NCBI GenBank assembly: GCA_050300015.1
Contig: JBNKWZ010000013.1
Span: 1-64,000, forward strand
Reading direction: 5' to 3'
Length of the DNA stretch: 64,000 nucleotides
DNA from: CAYZQH01 sp050300015
GTDB lineage: Bacteria; Pseudomonadota; Gammaproteobacteria; Pseudomonadales; Cellvibrionaceae
Shown here: positions 14,416 to 23,868 of the stretch, piece by piece
Position numbering within the stretch: the first letter of the stretch is position 1
Layout of the letters: every line of letters begins with the position of its first letter
Notes under the pieces: model-generated
Database searches by the model: none
The model's input: only the letters and a program-made list of their open reading frames with translations
What the model was told of the DNA's origin: nothing
Translations under genes and position numbers: made by a program

Positions 14416-17085
14416 ATGGGTACCTCCGCCACCCCACAAAGCCAACGCGAAGCCCTCTACAACGCCTACTTGACCTTAGTGCGTAATGAGGACCTATGGC
14501 ACTCCGAGCACGAAAGCGCCCTGCGCTTTGTGGTGGCGCACTGCGCTCAGGCGTTAGGGGCAAGCCGAGTCAGTGCCTGGCGGCTGAATGACGCGGCCGA
14601 CGAGATGTATTGCCAAGCCTTGCATTCCCAGGCGCACACTCCCGTAGAAACTGACCTTATTTTGAAGGCCGAGGACTACCCTCTGTACTTCGAACATGTG
14701 AACAGCGGGCACTTAGTGGTTGCCTCCGACGTCCTTACCCACGAAGCGACCGCACCGTTGGCAGAGAGTTATTTGCGCCCATTGGGCATCACCTCCACGT
14801 TAGATGCCGCTATTTTACAAGGCGGCAGAATTACGGGTGTTCTGTGCATTGAGCACACGGGTAAACCCCGCGAATGGACCATTAGCGAACAAAATTTCAC
14901 CTCTGCGATTACCGACGTCATATCGCAACTGCAAGTGGTAAACGCGTTATATGAGAGCCAAGACCGTTACGCCAAAGTATTTGACGCGACCTCTGATGCC
15001 ATTTTGCTAATGCACGGCAACCGGTTGGTAGACTGTAACCATGCCGCCTTGCGAATGTTTGGTTGCACGCGTGACGAATTTGATCGCCAACCGGCCACTC
15101 GCTTTTGGACCGAAATGCAACCCTGCGGTCGCCCCTCTAAAGCCATGGCCACCGAGTATTTTGCCCGCTCTGACAAGGGGGAATCTCTGCGCTTTGAATG
15201 GATGCACCGCCGCTTTAACGGCACCCCTTTTGAAACCGAAGTAGCCTGTAACTCTGCGGAGCTTAACGGCGTACCGCACTACATCATTTGTATCCGAGAC
15301 ATTACGGACCGAAAGGCCTACGAGCGCCATATTCAAAAATTACTGTCGGTTCAAAATGCCATTTTTGACTGCGCTCAGTACAGCATTATTTCCACTGACC
15401 TAAACGGTAAGGTCCTCAGTTACAACCGCGCCGCTGAGCAGATGCTGGGCTATCCTGCAAAACAAGTGATCAACCAATGGACTATCGAGGCCTTTCACGA
15501 GCCCAGTGAATTGGAATGGCGAACCATTGAGCTATCGCAACAGCGCGGAAAAACCTGTTCCGGTCTTGAGGCACTAACCGCAAACATCCAGACCCAGCAG
15601 ACCAACGAGTCCGAGTGGACCTACCGCACACAAAACGGTAAAACCTTCCCGGTGTTACTGGCCACTAGCACTTTGCAATTGGACGACTCAAAGCCCAGTG
15701 GCTATTTGTTTATCGCCTCTGATATTACCCAACGCAAGCAAGCCGACTTGGCACTTGCCAAAACTCAACGGGACATAGCGTTTAGGGCCAGCCACGACGA
15801 TTTAACAGGCTTACCCAACCGCGCACGTTTGCACCAAGAAACCCAAGACGCCATTGCGAAGGCGGAACAGCAAGCACAAAAACTGGCATTATTTTTAATC
15901 GACCTCGACCGTTTTAAAGAAGTGAATGACACACTAGGTCACGCCTTTGGGGATGACCTGATTATTGGAATTGGCGAACGCTTAAGTGCCTACTTGTCGC
16001 CAAGAGGGGCGCACCTTTTTCGGCTCGGCGGGGACGAGTTTGCAGTCCTAGCACCCTCGATCAGCAACATGCACGATGTGGATGTATTGGTAAAGGGAGT
16101 GCATCGCACCTTGCGAGAATCTATCACCATACGCGACATCCACATGGAGATGGCTGGCAGTATTGGTGTAGCAATATTTCCAGACCATGGCAACGACAGC
16201 CATTCGTTACTACGCTGTGCGGATGTGGCGATGTACAAAGCCAAAAGCAAATCTTTGAACGAAAGCACCATGGTGTATAAGCCTGAATCCGACGGGCATT
16301 CACCACGACGTTTGACCATGCTGTCGGAGTTGGGCTACGCCATACGGAATAATCAACTAACACTGCACTATCAACCACGCATTAACATTGCCTCTCAACG
16401 GTGTGTGGGCTGCGAGGCTTTGGTGCGCTGGCAACACCCTAAGCTTGGCATGGTACCACCTTACGAATTTATCCCCCTGGCAGAGATGTCGGACCAAATT
16501 CAACCGTTGGCGTATTGGGTATTGCAACAGGCTCTGGTTCAAGCACGCCAGTGGCTCGACCGCGGGCTGGACATGGTGATGTCGGTGAACCTGTCCACAC
16601 GCAACCTTATGGACATCACCATTCCTGAACAGATCGACTACTTGCTAAAAGAAACCGGCGTACCCGCCAAGCATTTGGAAATTGAAATCACTGAAAGCAC
16701 TTTGATTGATGACCCAGACCGTGCGCTGCATGTGATAGACCGAATCCATGCTCTCGGCGTGCACTTTGCGATCGACGATTTTGGTACCGGCTATTCTTCG
16801 CTCTCTTATTTAAAGCGTCTGCCCATCTCCACCTTAAAGATCGACCGCTCGTTCATTAAAGACATGCTTCACGACGAACAGGACGCCGTGATTGTGCGCT
16901 CGACGTTGGGGCTCGCCCACAGCTTTGGTTTGGAAGTGGTCGCCGAAGGTGTGGAAGACCGCGAAACCCTGAGGGTACTGCAGGCCTTACAGTGCGAACA
17001 AGTGCAAGGTTATTACTACAGCAAGCCCCTACCGACACTCGATTTTGAGCAGTGGTTGGGAGGGTTTAAGGGCGAGGCGCATTAG
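14416..17085 (+). CDS. GAF-PAS-PAS-GGDEF-EAL cyclic-di-GMP enzyme
   Basis: The product has 889 residues, cytosolic, with no membrane segment. The order is a GAF domain (about 10-175), a PAS domain (about 180-305, ending in ICIRDITDRKAYE), a second PAS (about 315-445, ending IASDITQRKQA), GGDEF (about 455-620) and EAL (about 630-885). The cyclase signature is intact (LGGDEFAVL), but no RxxD inhibitory site lies in the expected position before it. The phosphodiesterase signatures are intact (CEALVRWQHP, DDFGTGYSSL, EVVAEGVED). It may therefore make or degrade c-di-GMP. Often the GGDEF half only regulates the EAL half. A terminator hairpin shared with tyrS follows. Confidence 0.93.
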   Translation: MGTSATPQSQREALYNAYLTLVRNEDLWHSEHESALRFVVAHCAQALGASRVSAWRLNDAADEMYCQALHSQAHTPVETDLILKAEDYPLYFEHVNSGHLVVASDVLTHEATAPLAESYLRPLGITSTLDAAILQGGRITGVLCIEHTGKPREWTISEQNFTSAITDVISQLQVVNALYESQDRYAKVFDATSDAILLMHGNRLVDCNHAALRMFGCTRDEFDRQPATRFWTEMQPCGRPSKAMATEYFARSDKGESLRFEWMHRRFNGTPFETEVACNSAELNGVPHYIICIRDITDRKAYERHIQKLLSVQNAIFDCAQYSIISTDLNGKVLSYNRAAEQMLGYPAKQVINQWTIEAFHEPSELEWRTIELSQQRGKTCSGLEALTANIQTQQTNESEWTYRTQNGKTFPVLLATSTLQLDDSKPSGYLFIASDITQRKQADLALAKTQRDIAFRASHDDLTGLPNRARLHQETQDAIAKAEQQAQKLALFLIDLDRFKEVNDTLGHAFGDDLIIGIGERLSAYLSPRGAHLFRLGGDEFAVLAPSISNMHDVDVLVKGVHRTLRESITIRDIHMEMAGSIGVAIFPDHGNDSHSLLRCADVAMYKAKSKSLNESTMVYKPESDGHSPRRLTMLSELGYAIRNNQLTLHYQPRINIASQRCVGCEALVRWQHPKLGMVPPYEFIPLAEMSDQIQPLAYWVLQQALVQARQWLDRGLDMVMSVNLSTRNLMDITIPEQIDYLLKETGVPAKHLEIEITESTLIDDPDRALHVIDRIHALGVHFAIDDFGTGYSSLSYLKRLPISTLKIDRSFIKDMLHDEQDAVIVRSTLGLAHSFGLEVVAEGVEDRETLRVLQALQCEQVQGYYYSKPLPTLDFEQWLGGFKGEAH

Positions 17086-17098
17086 AAGACAAACTAAA

Positions 17099-17120
17099 GG
17101 GGCCTCGGGTTTGAGGCCCC
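17099..17120 (-). terminator. Terminator between the GGDEF-EAL gene and tyrS
   Basis: A perfect 8-bp stem, GGGGCCTC with GAGGCCCC, encloses a 6-base loop. On the minus strand it is followed by a T-rich tail (CCCCTTTAGTTTG), so it serves tyrS best. On the plus strand no T-run follows. It lies in the 40-bp gap between two convergent genes. Confidence 0.7.
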
Positions 17121-17125
17121 AGCAC

Positions 17126-18427
17126 TCACCGTTCGAAAAGGTGGTAGTTTTTCTTGCCCAGTTTCACCAAATAAAATCGGCCCACTAAGGCATTTTCAAC
17201 CGCAAAGCACTCGCCCACACGGGTATTGTCTTCGGCACCCTTAGCCTGGTTGTTGATCCATACCGCGTCGCGACTTAAGGCATCTTTGACCTGCTTACCG
17301 GATTTCACCATACCCGCATCAGTGAGCAACTGAGTTAAGGCCGGACTTGCTAAGTCGTCGCTTGTTAACGCGGTATAGGGCAAGCCGTCGAGTTTTAACT
17401 GCTCTAGGTCTTGTTCAGACAAACTTTCCACTGCGCCTGTAAACAACACATCGGTGATGCGCTTGGCCGCCTGTAGCCCTTCATCTCCATGAATCAAACG
17501 GGTTAGCTCCTCAGCCAAAATACCTTGCGCTGCGGGCCGACCACTGGCGGCTTTGTCAGCTTGTTCGATGTCTTCGATGTGAGCCACACTTAAAAAAGTG
17601 AAGTACCGCAAAAATTTGTATACGTCGGCATCGGCGGTATTGAGCCAAAACTGATAAAACGCATAAGGAGACGTTTTGGCGGCATCCAACCAAATGGTAC
17701 CGCTTTCGGTTTTTCCGAATTTGGTGCCATCGGCTTTGGTGACCAAGGGTAAGGTCAAACCAAACACTTGGCCGCCATGCAAGCGGCGGGTTAAATCTGT
17801 ACCCCCGGTGATATTGCCCCATTGGTCAGAGCCACCGATTTGTAAAGTACACTGGTGGCGTTGATAGAGCTCTGCAAAATCATAAGATTGCAGCAACATG
17901 TAGGTGAACTCGGTATAGGAAATTCCCGCGCCTTCCCGATCAATCCGCTGCTTCACGGATTCCTTATTAATCATATTGTTTACTGAGAAGTGCTTGCCCA
18001 CATCCCGCAAAAAGTCCAATACGTTCATCTGGCCAATCCAATCCAGGTTATTGACCACCTCCGCAGCGTTGGGCAAGCCTTCAAAGGTGATAAACCGCGA
18101 CACCTGTGCCTTGAGCTTATCCACCCACTCGCCGACCACCTCGGCCGTATTCAGCTTGCGCTCTTGGGCTTTAAAGCTGGGGTCACCGATTAAGCCCGTG
18201 GCGCCGCCCACCAGCGCAATGGGCTTGTGCCCCGCCATTTGAAAGCGCTTAAGGGTTAACAATGGCACCAGTGAGCCAATATGCAGGCTGTCGGCAGTGG
18301 GGTCGAAACCACAATACAAGGTGCGCGATGTGGCGAGGTGCTCGGCCAATTGATTGTCGCCAGTCATTTGCGCGATCAACCCCCGCTGATCCAATTCCTC
18401 TAATAATTTTGTGTCCACTGCTGACAT
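17126..18427 (-). CDS. tyrS: Tyrosyl-tRNA synthetase
   Basis: The product has 433 residues. It charges tRNA-Tyr with tyrosine. It is a class I synthetase with the HIGH-type motif as HIGS (residues 49-52, in YCGFDPTADSLHIGSL) and the KMSKS-type loop as KFGKT (in TKADGTKFGKTESGT). The tyrosine and tRNA pocket segment GGSDQWGNITGG is present, and a C-terminal S4 RNA-binding domain occupies about 365-433. Length and motifs fit the long bacterial TyrS form. It is transcribed alone, divergently from the M23 peptidase gene, with a 244-bp spacer between them. Confidence 0.97.
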   Translation of the reverse strand: MSAVDTKLLEELDQRGLIAQMTGDNQLAEHLATSRTLYCGFDPTADSLHIGSLVPLLTLKRFQMAGHKPIALVGGATGLIGDPSFKAQERKLNTAEVVGEWVDKLKAQVSRFITFEGLPNAAEVVNNLDWIGQMNVLDFLRDVGKHFSVNNMINKESVKQRIDREGAGISYTEFTYMLLQSYDFAELYQRHQCTLQIGGSDQWGNITGGTDLTRRLHGGQVFGLTLPLVTKADGTKFGKTESGTIWLDAAKTSPYAFYQFWLNTADADVYKFLRYFTFLSVAHIEDIEQADKAASGRPAAQGILAEELTRLIHGDEGLQAAKRITDVLFTGAVESLSEQDLEQLKLDGLPYTALTSDDLASPALTQLLTDAGMVKSGKQVKDALSRDAVWINNQAKGAEDNTRVGECFAVENALVGRFYLVKLGKKNYHLFER

Positions 18428-18671
18428 GTTTTACTATCACCTTTTCGAATAATCTGTTGTTTGATCTGCCGTTGTAACCGCCTCGGCCTAACCTGGCCAG
18501 AAGGGTAACTGGGGCGGCAAAGATACCGAATAGAACCATAAAAACAAGCTTTTGTCTTATGAGGCTCTACGTTCGTCGCATCTTTAGGGGGTCAAAGATG
18601 ATAAAACGCCATTTTTCTGTTATAAACAATACTGTTACGTACACTTTTTCCATTGCTACTTAAAGACCTTG

Positions 18672-20039
18672 ATGGAACCCATTGATCTCAAACATAAATT
18701 CGCGAATCGGCACGCCACCAGCCGCAAACCGCCCATTCGAGTACTCCCCTACACCCACCTGATGGTGGCCGGGGCCCTTGTGGCCATTCTGTCGGTGATT
18801 GCCTTGTTGCCGAGTGAACCCGCGAGCGCCTCTCGTGTGACGCAAACCCTGGAATTGCCACCACTGGAGGACACCCCCGAAGAATCGCTTGAATTACAGC
18901 CACTGGAAACCGAGGAAACCCAGCTTCGCAAAGTGGTGGAGCGAGTGAAAAGCGGTGACACCTTGTCGTCTATCTTCCACCGGGCAGGCTTAAGCGATAG
19001 AGTCATGTTTGAGGTGGTGAATTCCTGTAAACAAGGCAAAGCCTTGGCAAAGCTCTACCCCGGCCACCAGTTTGAATTTGAACTCGACGCCGATGGCCAG
19101 CTTACCAAGCTTAAACATAAAATCGACACCCTAAACAGCCAAAGTTTTACGCGCAGCGAAAACGGTTTTGAGCACCAGCAGCTCACGCTGACGCCCGACG
19201 TCAAGATGGCCCAGCGCAGTGGAGTGATTGAATCATCACTTTATAATGCCGGCATTGATGCACAAATGGACGACAACCTGATTATGCAACTGGCCAGTAT
19301 TTTCGGCTGGGATATCGATTTCGCGCTGGACATTCGCAAGGGCGACCAATTTAAAATCCTGTTTGAAGAGACCTTCTTAGATGGTGAACGCATAGGCGTT
19401 GGCCATATTTTGGCTGCCGAATTTATCAATCAAAACACCACTTTTCGCGCCGTACGCTATGTGGACGAAAACAACGACGCGCAATACTTCACACCCGATG
19501 GCAAAGCCATGCGCAAAGCCTTTTTGCGCGCCCCTCTCGACTTCAGACGCATCAGCTCAAACTTTAACCCCCGACGTTTACACCCCATTAGCAAAACCGT
19601 AAAACCCCATCGTGGCACGGACTATGCCGCAGACCGCGGCACGCCCGTTTGGGCATCGGGCGATGGCCGTGTGGTGGCCTCGAGTTACACCAAGGCCAAC
19701 GGCAACTATGTGGTGATTCAGCACGGTGGCGAGGTCCAAACCAAATATTTGCACTTGCAAAAACGTAAGGTTAAAACCGGCCAAAGGGTTAAACAAAAAC
19801 AAATTATTGGCACCGTGGGCACCACCGGTTACTCCACCGCGCCCCATTTGCATTACGAATTTTTGCTCAACGGTGTGCACCGCAACCCTCGTACCATCGT
19901 ACAAAAATTGCCTAAAGCCAAATCTATCCCAAAAGCCGATTTGCCACGCTTTTTTGCTCAGACCCAACCCTTGATTGCAGAATTAGATCGCAATACCCGC
20001 TACGCGTTGGTGGAAGACGCCAGCCTACAGAAGCTGTAA
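18672..20039 (+). CDS. Membrane-anchored M23 peptidoglycan endopeptidase (MepM/OapA-like)
   Basis: The product has 455 residues from the ATG at 18672. A TTG one codon earlier is possible. The single N-terminal membrane anchor (about 27-50, VAGALVAILSVIALLP) places the rest in the periplasm. A LysM/OapA-like segment follows (VKSGDTLSSIFHRAGLSD), then a long linker domain and the M23 zinc peptidase. The zinc ligands are visible as HRGTD near residue 312 and HLH near residue 392 (APHLHYEFLLNG). Such enzymes cut peptide crosslinks to allow wall growth. It is followed directly by anmK, so wall turnover and recycling are coupled. An M23-anmK pair next to tyrS is common in related gammaproteobacteria. 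Confidence 0.92.
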   Translation: MEPIDLKHKFANRHATSRKPPIRVLPYTHLMVAGALVAILSVIALLPSEPASASRVTQTLELPPLEDTPEESLELQPLETEETQLRKVVERVKSGDTLSSIFHRAGLSDRVMFEVVNSCKQGKALAKLYPGHQFEFELDADGQLTKLKHKIDTLNSQSFTRSENGFEHQQLTLTPDVKMAQRSGVIESSLYNAGIDAQMDDNLIMQLASIFGWDIDFALDIRKGDQFKILFEETFLDGERIGVGHILAAEFINQNTTFRAVRYVDENNDAQYFTPDGKAMRKAFLRAPLDFRRISSNFNPRRLHPISKTVKPHRGTDYAADRGTPVWASGDGRVVASSYTKANGNYVVIQHGGEVQTKYLHLQKRKVKTGQRVKQKQIIGTVGTTGYSTAPHLHYEFLLNGVHRNPRTIVQKLPKAKSIPKADLPRFFAQTQPLIAELDRNTRYALVEDASLQKL

Positions 20040-20042
20040 TTG

Positions 20043-21152
20043 ATGCGCACTCCCCTCACCACCGTGGGGTTGATGTCGGGCACCAGTGCCGACGGAGTGG
20101 ATGCCGCAATTGTAACCTTTGACCCCAGCGGCCCAGTTTTGCTGGCGGCACAGTTTTACCCCTACCCTCAAACCTTAAGCGCCGAGATACAAGCTTTGTA
20201 CTCCCCTGGCGACAACGAACTGGATCGCGTGGGTGTTTTGGATCGAAAACTGGGCACGTTTTATGGCGAATGCGTCAATCAACTGCTCGCGGCGCATCGC
20301 CTTGAAGCTCAAACCATTGATGCCATTGGCTGTCACGGTCAAACCCTGCGCCACCGGCCACGCCTCAGCAGTGACCACCCCTTTACCTTGCAAATCGGCT
20401 GTCCACACACCCTAGTCGAAGCCACTGGCATCAACGTAGTGGCGGATTTTAGACGCCGCGACATTGCGGTAGGCGGTCAAGGTGCGCCATTGGCCCCGGC
20501 TTTTCACCAAGCCATGTTTCACTCGCCGCAGGAAACACGTGTGGTGGCCAACATCGGTGGCGTAGCCAACATTACGGTGCTGCCAGAAAGCGGTCTTACC
20601 CTAGGCTTTGACACCGGCCCAGGCAATGGCCTGATGGATGCGTGGATACGGCACAATCTGGGGCTCGCCTTAGACGCCAACGGAGCTTGGGCGGCCTCGG
20701 GCCGCGTTTGCCAGCCCCTGCTTGAGCAATGGTTGGACCATCCTTATTTTTTGCTGCCGCCGCCCAAATCCACAGGCCGGGAAGAGTTCAGTTTACCGTG
20801 GTTATTGGCATCACTGTCCCTGCCACACTTAACACCCGAAGACGTACAAGCCACTTTGGTTGAACTGACGGCAGCCACCCTTACCCAAGCTATGCCCACC
20901 GAAGCCCAAAGTGTTTATGTGTGTGGCGGTGGTGCGCATAATACTTATTTAATGTCGCGCTTACAGGCACGACTGCCAAAAGCCCACTGGCACACCACCG
21001 AAGTACTGGGCGTAGCCCCAGATTGGGTAGAGGCCATGGCTTTTGCATGGTTCGCCAAACAAGCCTTACTGGGGGAAGTGGCCAACCTACCAGAAGTGAC
21101 GGGCGCGCGTAAGCGCGTGCCTCTGGGTACACTTTACAAGGCGGGGAATTGA
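20043..21152 (+). CDS. anmK: Anhydro-N-acetylmuramic acid kinase
   Basis: The product has 369 residues. It converts 1,6-anhydro-MurNAc, released during wall turnover, to MurNAc-6-phosphate for recycling. The diagnostic N-terminus GLMSGTSADGVDAAIV is followed by GCHGQTLRHRP, NIGGVANITVLP, GFDTGPGNGLMDAW and the C-terminal VCGGGAHNTYLM, all standard AnmK signatures. The ATG at 20043 lies 3 bases after the M23 stop codon. A TTG at 20040 directly after the stop is the alternative start. The two genes are surely cotranscribed. Confidence 0.97.
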   Translation: MRTPLTTVGLMSGTSADGVDAAIVTFDPSGPVLLAAQFYPYPQTLSAEIQALYSPGDNELDRVGVLDRKLGTFYGECVNQLLAAHRLEAQTIDAIGCHGQTLRHRPRLSSDHPFTLQIGCPHTLVEATGINVVADFRRRDIAVGGQGAPLAPAFHQAMFHSPQETRVVANIGGVANITVLPESGLTLGFDTGPGNGLMDAWIRHNLGLALDANGAWAASGRVCQPLLEQWLDHPYFLLPPPKSTGREEFSLPWLLASLSLPHLTPEDVQATLVELTAATLTQAMPTEAQSVYVCGGGAHNTYLMSRLQARLPKAHWHTTEVLGVAPDWVEAMAFAWFAKQALLGEVANLPEVTGARKRVPLGTLYKAGN

Positions 21153-21255
21153 AGGGTTTTAACTTTAACGTAATATCGTGCGCCCGCTTACGCTCTGACA
21201 CTCATCGCTTGAAGCACTCTGGCATGAGTTAGCGGGTGGCTGACTTCGAAGGAGC

Positions 21256-21609
21256 TTAGATAGAAAAGGAAGACCCGCAACCACAGGTGCTGGTGGCGTT
21301 TGGGTTTTTCACTGTGAACTTAGCGCCCTGCAGCCCCTCTTCATAATCCACTTGGGCACCCACTAGATAGGGGTAGCTCATGGCATCTACCACCACAGTA
21401 ACCCCATCTTTTTGAATTTGGGTGTCATCCTCTGCCAACTCCTCGTCAAACGAGAACCCATACTGAAAGCCCGAACAGCCACCACCGGTGACATACACGC
21501 GAAACTTCAGCTCGGCATTACCCTCCTCGTCCACTAGGCTTCTAACTTTTTTCACGGCATTGGCCGTAATTTGGATGGGGGTTGGGGTATAACTTTGGGC
21601 GCTAGACAT
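21256..21609 (-). CDS. erpA: A-type iron-sulfur carrier ErpA
   Basis: The product has 117 residues. It carries Fe-S clusters to target enzymes such as isoprenoid-synthesis proteins. The three ligand cysteines are present with family spacing: Cys45 in GGGCSGFQYGF, and Cys109 and Cys111 in STCGCGSSFSI. The acidic loop (DEELAEDD) and PYLVGAQVDYEEGLQG are typical. It is convergent with anmK, about 100 bp apart, and appears to be a single-gene unit. Confidence 0.95.
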   Translation of the reverse strand: MSSAQSYTPTPIQITANAVKKVRSLVDEEGNAELKFRVYVTGGGCSGFQYGFSFDEELAEDDTQIQKDGVTVVVDAMSYPYLVGAQVDYEEGLQGAKFTVKNPNATSTCGCGSSFSI

Positions 21610-21944
21610 AGGGCTCTCTCGACTCGCAATGGGGGAATTATCCCTTTACCCCAGTAAAACAGTCAAGTATTTAGCGCATATGCGCAAGGATCTGTACTTT
21701 AAATCAGGCCAAACGGCTTGAGAACCCACTCAATGCCAACCACCACGGAATGAGGTCCTGGTTATCGATACAACACAAAAGGGCGCAAAATTACATGCTT
21801 CTTGGTGATGGAAGGGCATTATTCGCAAATGGTGGGGCCCCTATTTGCGACCACAACCCATTGGATTGAGCACGCCCACCAGCCCGATACCAACTAATTT
21901 CCCCACAACACGACATCCCACGCTTAGTGGGTGTTATTCACACT
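21610..21944. other. Intergenic interval between erpA and the histidine kinase
   Basis: About 335 bp with no gene. It must contain the erpA promoter and the region downstream of the kinase gene. An inverted repeat TCGCAAAT (21823-21830) and ATTTGCGA (21843-21850) encloses GGGGCCCC, giving a stable cruciform or hairpin. A smaller hairpin lies near the kinase stop (around 21920-21940). No sigma-70 pair was convincing. Confidence 0.4.
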
Positions 21945-23558
21945 TTATCCTGATTTACGAATGGTCATCATGTCTTTGATGGCTAAAGGCTGTTTATTGG
22001 CATTTTCTTGTAGGGACACGGGCAAAATTAGAGTGAAACAACTGCCGTCATTGGGTTTACTCTCAACATCAATACGCCCACCATGCATATTGGCAAAGAC
22101 CATACTAATGGCCAACCCCAAGCCTGTACCTTCGACCTTGCGTGATAGGGCACTGTCAATTTGAACAAAGTTATCAAAGAGCTTTAGTTGGTCTTCTTGA
22201 CTGATGCCGATACCAGTATCCTTAACCGAAATAGATAGACACTCTCCAACCTTATCATCGGTAACACACTCAAGATGAATGTGTACCGACCCCTTTTCCG
22301 TGTATTTAATGGCATTGGAAGCGAGATTCATCATCACTTGGGTGAGACGCTTTGCATCCGCTTGTATGGTGGGTACTGCTTCGCCTATGGTTAATTCAAA
22401 ACGCAACTGATTGTTTTGAGCGATGGGCTGTAATTGCGTAAAAACGTTGCGAACCAATTCCACGGGATCAATGGGCTCTGGGTGAATTTCCATTAAGCCC
22501 ACTTCGATTTTAGACATATCCAAAATATCGTTTATGATGCTAAGCAAATGCTCGCCATTTCGCTTAATGGCATTGAGTTGACGCTCCTCTTTCGCATTTA
22601 ACCGACCATCCAATTTACTGATCAAGCGATCGGTAAAACCAATTACTGAGTTCATTGGGGTTCGTAACTCGTGGGACATGGTGGCCAAAAATAGGGTTTT
22701 GGCACGACTGGCAGCACTGGCCTCTTGCTCTGAATGAATGCCTTTCACTCGCGCCTCGAAGCAGTTTCCAAGGATGGTAATGTTATCCATTACATGACCA
22801 AACTGTGCTTCGTTGGCGATGGGCAAGTTGTGTACCATCATGGATGCATGCGCGAAGGATATCATCACGTCAGCGCCCGCGTGATGGACGCGTTTGAGGT
22901 TGTGATGACGCAACAATACCTCGCGTACGTTATTAGGGGCGTTGTCAGCCACCCGAATTGTAACTGAGTCATCCACGATAATCAGCGCACTACAGGTCAC
23001 CTCAAAAACTTTTATGGTATCAAACAGCGCATCCAACAACTCATCAAAGGTTTTGCAATTGTACGATGTTAAAATAAACCGAGAAATTTCACCCAATTCA
23101 CTGCTTTGCGACATGGACAGCAAAGCAATCTCACTGGCCTCGTGTAAGTCGCGGGCAAACTTTTTGTACTGATCGCCACGTGCTTGCAATTGCCCTATCT
23201 TCACGCGGAAGATATCTGGGGTAAAGTCTGTTAACAAAAAATCATCGTACTCGGTAAGTACCGTACTCACCCAAGACGCCTGCTCCGCTTTAATCACCAC
23301 CAAGACCGAAAACACATCTTTATACGCGTCGCTCAAAAGCACTTGACGTTCAGCATTTAAAGCTTCTAAGTCAAAGTTTGAAGCGAATATCACCACCACA
23401 CGGGTGGGTAGCAATAAGGGCTTTTCTGGTCGTGCATCGGGTATACCTGAACAACAGTCGTACCAGGCGTAATCCCACTCCCCATCCACAGCCTTTGCCG
23501 CATACGCAAGCTCCGGCAACTCTTCATTGGCAATGAAAACCAGCTCTCTATCCGTCAC
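21945..23558 (-). CDS. Cytosolic histidine kinase with divergent receiver-like N-terminus
   Basis: The product has 537 residues with no membrane segment. Residues 1-135 look like a receiver fold (LPTRVVVIFASNFDLEALNAE, then VFSVLVVIKAEQASWVS) lacking the usual acidic cluster. The next part (about 145-280) is a sensor-like domain nearly shared with the neighbouring regulator at 23839-24972. HisKA follows with the phosphoacceptor His in MSHELRTPMNSVIGF (near 300). HATPase_c has NLASNAIKYT, DTGIGIS and GTGLGLAIS. All catalytic boxes are intact. It is transcribed after the response regulator gene, with a 280-bp gap holding a MITE-like element. The pair likely works together. Confidence 0.88.
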   Translation of the reverse strand: MTDRELVFIANEELPELAYAAKAVDGEWDYAWYDCCSGIPDARPEKPLLLPTRVVVIFASNFDLEALNAERQVLLSDAYKDVFSVLVVIKAEQASWVSTVLTEYDDFLLTDFTPDIFRVKIGQLQARGDQYKKFARDLHEASEIALLSMSQSSELGEISRFILTSYNCKTFDELLDALFDTIKVFEVTCSALIIVDDSVTIRVADNAPNNVREVLLRHHNLKRVHHAGADVMISFAHASMMVHNLPIANEAQFGHVMDNITILGNCFEARVKGIHSEQEASAASRAKTLFLATMSHELRTPMNSVIGFTDRLISKLDGRLNAKEERQLNAIKRNGEHLLSIINDILDMSKIEVGLMEIHPEPIDPVELVRNVFTQLQPIAQNNQLRFELTIGEAVPTIQADAKRLTQVMMNLASNAIKYTEKGSVHIHLECVTDDKVGECLSISVKDTGIGISQEDQLKLFDNFVQIDSALSRKVEGTGLGLAISMVFANMHGGRIDVESKPNDGSCFTLILPVSLQENANKQPLAIKDMMTIRKSG

Positions 23559-23591
23559 AACGTTACCTCGTTAAAAATTAAGGCCGTTTTT

Positions 23592-23761
23592 ATTAACCCG
23601 GCAATCTTTTATATCGGGTTAATGTGGCACAAGGATGTGCCGCCATTGGCCGAAATGACCAATGCAAGTCCGTAAAACACAAGGAAATTCACACATTTTC
23701 GCCAGTATTTTAAGGGCGTGTAATTCAATAGATGGGAGACCTATTGAATTGCCGGGTTAAT
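23592..23761. repeat. MITE-like intergenic element, copy 1 (full length)
   Basis: About 170 bp bounded by inverted terminal repeats ATTAACCCGGCAAT and ATTGCCGGGTTAAT. The left part (CGGGTTAATGTGGCACAAGG) recurs at 43341-43422 and, inverted, at 38427-38484. The right part holds an inner hairpin around AATTCAATAG and CTATTGAATT that also recurs at 43391-43422. No reading frame is inside. It lies between the regulator and the kinase genes. Confidence 0.7.
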
Positions 23762-23827
23762 AGGCTAAGTTTACATGAACTTTTGACAGATACTGTATAA
23801 CCAAAAGTCACAGTGGGTTTCGTACAA

Positions 23828-23868
23828 GACGACCTAGATCAACTTGTAACAAACTGATCTAGGTCGTC
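23828..23868 (-). terminator. Perfect inverted repeat across the stop codon of the response regulator
   Basis: GACGACCTAGATCA (23828-23841) is exactly complementary to TGATCTAGGTCGTC (23855-23868), with a 13-base spacer. The right arm encodes the last residues of the regulator (DDLDQF) and the stop codon lies in the left arm. No U-run follows on the minus strand, so it may be a Rho-type barrier or an mRNA-stabilising stem rather than a simple terminator. Confidence 0.4.
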
